From a virus: DNA of 22,597 bases. Made by a program: the position numbers and the translations under genes. The notes beneath the pieces were generated by a model, which saw only the letters and a program-made list of their open reading frames with translations, made no database searches and was not told the DNA's origin. Within the stretch, counting starts at the first letter, position 1. Each line of letters starts with the position of its first letter. Shown here in pieces: positions 20,563-22,597 of this stretch. The stretch lies in the IMG/VR virus record IMGVR_UViG_3300035670_001321, positions 1 through 22,597 of that record. One strand, written 5' to 3'.

Positions 20563-21382
20563 ACTTTTCGGCCTCTTCTAGCTCGCTAAGTGTCATCCAG
20601 TGAACATTAGGTTTGCCGCAGCGGCGGGCTAAAACCACAGCTGCTCCAGTGGGTTTCAAGCCTGTTAGGTGTTTCAGTCCCAGTGAATAGGCTCCACACT
20701 GGTCGATATAGGTGTGGCCAGGAGGTAAACGTTCCAGTCCTTCATCGTCTGTTTTAGTCTTTCTGGATACGCTAGTTTTCCAATCCATTAACACTAATTC
20801 GTTGTTTTTTACGCCTACTAGTGCATCGCAAGTCCCCGCAAATCCTGCGGGGTGGTGAATAGAAAATTCCGAGGCGAAAATTTCAGTAACGTTCTCAGAG
20901 ATCCAGTCGCAAAGGCCACGTGCATAACCGGCAGCGCTCCAGCCAACCCTGGGTACGTTCGGTCTGACGCGGTTGATGGCCCACTTGGTTATGGGCGCTG
21001 GAATCCTGGCCAGCCCTTGTTCGTCCCAGTGGATGGAGTTGCGTTTGTTTGCGGTGGAACGTGCCAGTTGTTGGGCGGTCTTGAGGAGATACTCAGCCTG
21101 TGAATGGGCCATGTTGCCGCGTGTTGCGGCAATGTTGCGCTGGCAGCTTGCCTCAACAGGTCCCAGGCGGGCTTCCCAGCGTTCCAGTCCGGTTTTGTCG
21201 CTTGTTTCCTTTAGGATGTGTGTAACAGAAGTGTAGACGTTCCCTTTTTCGTCCCTGTAGACGCGATGGGGTCCCGAATTGTCCTGTTCCAGCCTCCATT
21301 TCCTTAGTCCAGCTAAGGTGTCTTGCGTGTTAGAAGGCATTAAAGGTACTACTTCCCTTTTAGATTCTACCAAGGGTGTCAA
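20498..21382 (-). CDS. PD-(D/E)XK exonuclease, Cas4/RecB-like
   Basis: A 294-residue protein with the complete motif set of the RecB/Cas4 nuclease family: RGNMAH with His 93, a helix with Glu 172 (ASEFSI), GTCD with Asp 186, MDWKT with Asp 200 and Lys 202, and QCGAY with Gln 228 and Tyr 232. Such enzymes resect DNA ends for recombination or repair; the ssDNA-binding gene nearby fits this. No Fe-S Cys cluster is apparent, unlike Cas4 proper. Start is uncertain: TTG 21382 has GGAG 6 nt upstream and overlaps the endonuclease gene by 23 nt; ATG 21340 begins at MPSNTQDTLAG with GGGA about 13 nt upstream. Its C-terminal codons lie within the RTGAATG repeat cluster. Confidence 0.85.
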   Translation of the reverse strand: MTPLVESKREVVPLMPSNTQDTLAGLRKWRLEQDNSGPHRVYRDEKGNVYTSVTHILKETSDKTGLERWEARLGPVEASCQRNIAATRGNMAHSQAEYLLKTAQQLARSTANKRNSIHWDEQGLARIPAPITKWAINRVRPNVPRVGWSAAGYARGLCDWISENVTEIFASEFSIHHPAGFAGTCDALVGVKNNELVLMDWKTSVSRKTKTDDEGLERLPPGHTYIDQCGAYSLGLKHLTGLKPTGAAVVLARRCGKPNVHWMTLSELEEAEKSFMARVGLYFDQLHSQLQAEA

Positions 21383-21899
21383 GGTTTTCTCCGGGTGATG
21401 CGAGCTCCCCGAAATACAAGGCGGCAGCCTTTGCGTAAGCTTTAGCTGCTTCCTCTGTAGTAGGAAAACACCCCAGGTTCAAAAGTTTGCCGTTTACTCG
21501 AATACGGGCTTGGTAACTAGCACACCGGGGAAGTTTTCTTACTCCCTTAATACCTAGTGTATTGTTTTTGTACACACTAGTGTTGCGCGGCTGTTCACCA
21601 GCGTCTACCAAACGCAAGTTAAAAGGGCAGTTGTTTGTCCTGTTGCGGTCAATGTGATCAACTTCTTTTGTCCCAGGGTCTTTACCTGTAACCCACGCCC
21701 AAACAAGACGATGGGCGTAATACTGGTTTTTGTTATACATCCCGAAAATGTAACCTTTGGTAGAAACAACACCAAAGAGTCCGCGTTTGGAAATTACGCC
21801 TTTGCGCTGACGGCGTATAAGTCTGCCGTCCCAGAGGCTCAATTCAAATGCCTCCCACAGCTCTTCCGCAGCCGGTAGGGGCTTGTAAGCTTTCGCCAT
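21360..21899 (-). CDS. HNH homing-type endonuclease with AP2 DNA-binding domain
   Basis: A 179-residue protein. Residues about 60-95 carry the HNH core: YYAHRLVW with His 63, VDHIDRNRTNN with Asp 81-His 82, and PFNLR with Asn 94. Residues about 114-165 form an AP2-type domain (LGIKGVRKLPRCASYQARIR, then FPTTEEAAKAYAKAA). It cuts DNA at a specific target and is typical of free-standing homing endonucleases in phage genomes. ATG 21899 has AGGA 7 nt upstream. The region is more AT-rich than the structural genes, in keeping with recent arrival. It stands between the ssDNA-binding and exonuclease genes, so may have inserted into an existing operon. No intron boundaries are seen. Confidence 0.92.
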   Translation of the reverse strand: MAKAYKPLPAAEELWEAFELSLWDGRLIRRQRKGVISKRGLFGVVSTKGYIFGMYNKNQYYAHRLVWAWVTGKDPGTKEVDHIDRNRTNNCPFNLRLVDAGEQPRNTSVYKNNTLGIKGVRKLPRCASYQARIRVNGKLLNLGCFPTTEEAAKAYAKAAALYFGELASPGENLDTLGRI

Positions 21900-21922
21900 C
21901 GCCTATTCCTGGTAGGTGGTCG

Positions 21923-21952
21923 GGGGCAGGGTGTTGCAAGCACCGCTGCCCC
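21923..21952 (-). other. Strong RNA hairpin in the ssDNA-binding / HNH spacer
   Basis: Minus strand: GGGGCAG-C-GGTG, loop CTTGCAA, CACC-CTGCCCC: eleven base pairs with one bulge. No T-run follows. It could block read-through, protect the 3' end of the upstream mRNA, or hold down HNH expression. Confidence 0.55.
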
Positions 21953-21965
21953 ACCATTTTACCTA

Positions 21966-22547
21966 TCAGGCGGGCTTAAACGGGTTGGCACCTGTGAGTA
22001 AGCGCGAAATATCAAATCCCTCAGACTTCGCCTCGATCCAGGCTGCATCTAGGTGCTCTTGTGAACCCTTTTTGCGCGGTACAGGACGAACGTTGTACTC
22101 GGTGGTAAGACCGCTACCTTTTTTGCTGATAGTTAGATCCCAATCAAGCAAATTTTGGTAGTCTTCCATTTGAGAGATTTGATCAATCTCTTTGAGAATG
22201 GACTTCTGAGTGATTTGCAAAACCTGTACTTTGCCTGACTCGTATGAATAAACGGGTACGGCAATCGCAAATTTTACGTCTGCTGTTCCTGGACCTCCAC
22301 GGCCTTCTCGTGGCTCAAAGTCGCCCATTTCAGCCACGACATCTTCGTATGTAGGTTCGTATGAAAAGCGGAAGGGCTTATTGGCGCCGTTGGCAGCGCC
22401 CCAGGCTTCGTAGAACTCCAGAGGTTCGTCAGTGAGTAGGGCGAAGCGGACGGAGCCACCATCAGGGAGTTTGCTGAGGCTCAGGTAGCCGCCACCGCTG
22501 TTGCCGCCGTTGACGTTTGCAGATGCGGATTTTGAAAGGAAAGCCAT
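21966..22547 (-). CDS. Probable single-stranded DNA-binding protein
   Basis: A 193-residue protein. The N-terminus is Ser/Asn/Gly-rich and disordered, followed by LSLSKLPDGGSVRFALLTDE. The core has PVYSYESGKVQVLQITQKSI with a later DWDLTISKKGSG then TEYNVRPVPRK, the strand pattern seen in phage ssDNA-binding proteins of the gp32/OB-fold type. The C-terminal tail is not strongly acidic, unlike many SSBs, so the call is moderate. It is adjacent to the exonuclease and fits a replication-recombination role. ATG 22547 has no clear ribosome binding site. A possible TACTGT -10 element (22592-22597) sits at the window edge. Confidence 0.6.
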   Translation of the reverse strand: MAFLSKSASANVNGGNSGGGYLSLSKLPDGGSVRFALLTDEPLEFYEAWGAANGANKPFRFSYEPTYEDVVAEMGDFEPREGRGGPGTADVKFAIAVPVYSYESGKVQVLQITQKSILKEIDQISQMEDYQNLLDWDLTISKKGSGLTTEYNVRPVPRKKGSQEHLDAAWIEAKSEGFDISRLLTGANPFKPA

Positions 22548-22597
22548 GGTTTAGGTGTTTGGTGTGGTCGGCAGGAGTGCCAACGCCTTACACAGTA

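Larger units (their letters stand above)
20229..21190. repeat. Dispersed decamer CGTTCCAGTC (four copies)
   Basis: Copies at 20229, 20446, 20730 and 21180, all in the plus orientation; three continue with a further C. One lies in the plus-minus intergenic gap, one downstream of the exonuclease stop, and two inside the exonuclease gene. Shorter GTTCCAG copies continue toward 19670. Four exact decamers in under 1 kb is more than chance would give. Confidence 0.5.

Noticed and set aside
21230-21235. A seventh TACACT hexamer inside the exonuclease gene
   Set aside because: It encodes in-frame residues (Val-Tyr-Thr-Ser) and no start codon follows at the usual distance; probably chance.
1-22597. 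Integrase, repressor, tRNA genes or CRISPR arrays
   Set aside because: I looked for each and saw none; repeats present are short and irregular, not CRISPR-like. Lysogeny cannot be judged from this window.

Overview
The window looks like the structural half of a tailed double-stranded DNA phage genome with a long, non-contractile tail (siphovirus type). Evidence is a complete head and tail assembly line (terminases, portal, scaffold, capsid, connectors, tail tube, tape measure, tail tip, fibre), nearly all on the minus strand and packed with overlapping stop/start codons. The small gene families beside the portal and the fibre N-terminus remind me of marine phages, including cyanophage siphoviruses. 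The host is inference only: the sequence contains no host gene, tRNA or integrase that would settle it. No gene-free stretch exceeds 300 bases.

Layout, right to left in the direction of most transcription. (1) 22547-20498: a DNA-metabolism segment with a probable ssDNA-binding protein, a free-standing HNH-AP2 homing-type endonuclease and a Cas4/RecB-like exonuclease. (2) 20402-19631: a short island with a 46-53 residue membrane protein on the minus strand and two overlapping small genes on the plus strand, the only convincing plus-strand genes. (3) 19490-18287: two unassigned accessory genes; the second has a good sigma70-type promoter and a strong terminator. (4) 18185-16062: small terminase, a tiny lipoprotein, a 216-nt non-coding segment with direct and inverted repeats, and the large terminase. 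(5) 16029-11335: five small genes, portal, a small gene, scaffold and major capsid protein, closed by a strong terminator. (6) 11249-8511: head-tail connector, head closure, tail completion, tail terminator and tail tube genes, closed by a terminator. (7) 8408-7874: tail assembly chaperone pair joined by a probable +1 ribosomal frameshift, with a terminator. (8) 7825-1: tape measure, distal tail protein, J-like tail tip, two paralogous tail proteins and the start of a tail fibre that runs off the left edge.

The genes fit one virion assembly pathway: terminases cut and pump DNA through the portal into a scaffolded shell; connectors close the head; tape measure plus G/GT chaperones template the tube; tip and fibre recognise the host. 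The transcription layout is the most distinctive sequence-level feature: intrinsic terminators are followed within a few bases by a TACACT hexamer 20-26 nt before the next start codon, giving compact terminator-promoter junctions. Other points for a second look are the frameshift site, the repeat-bearing segment between the terminase genes, a cluster of RTGAATG heptamers around the exonuclease 3' end, and an apparent accessory domain in the tail tube protein.
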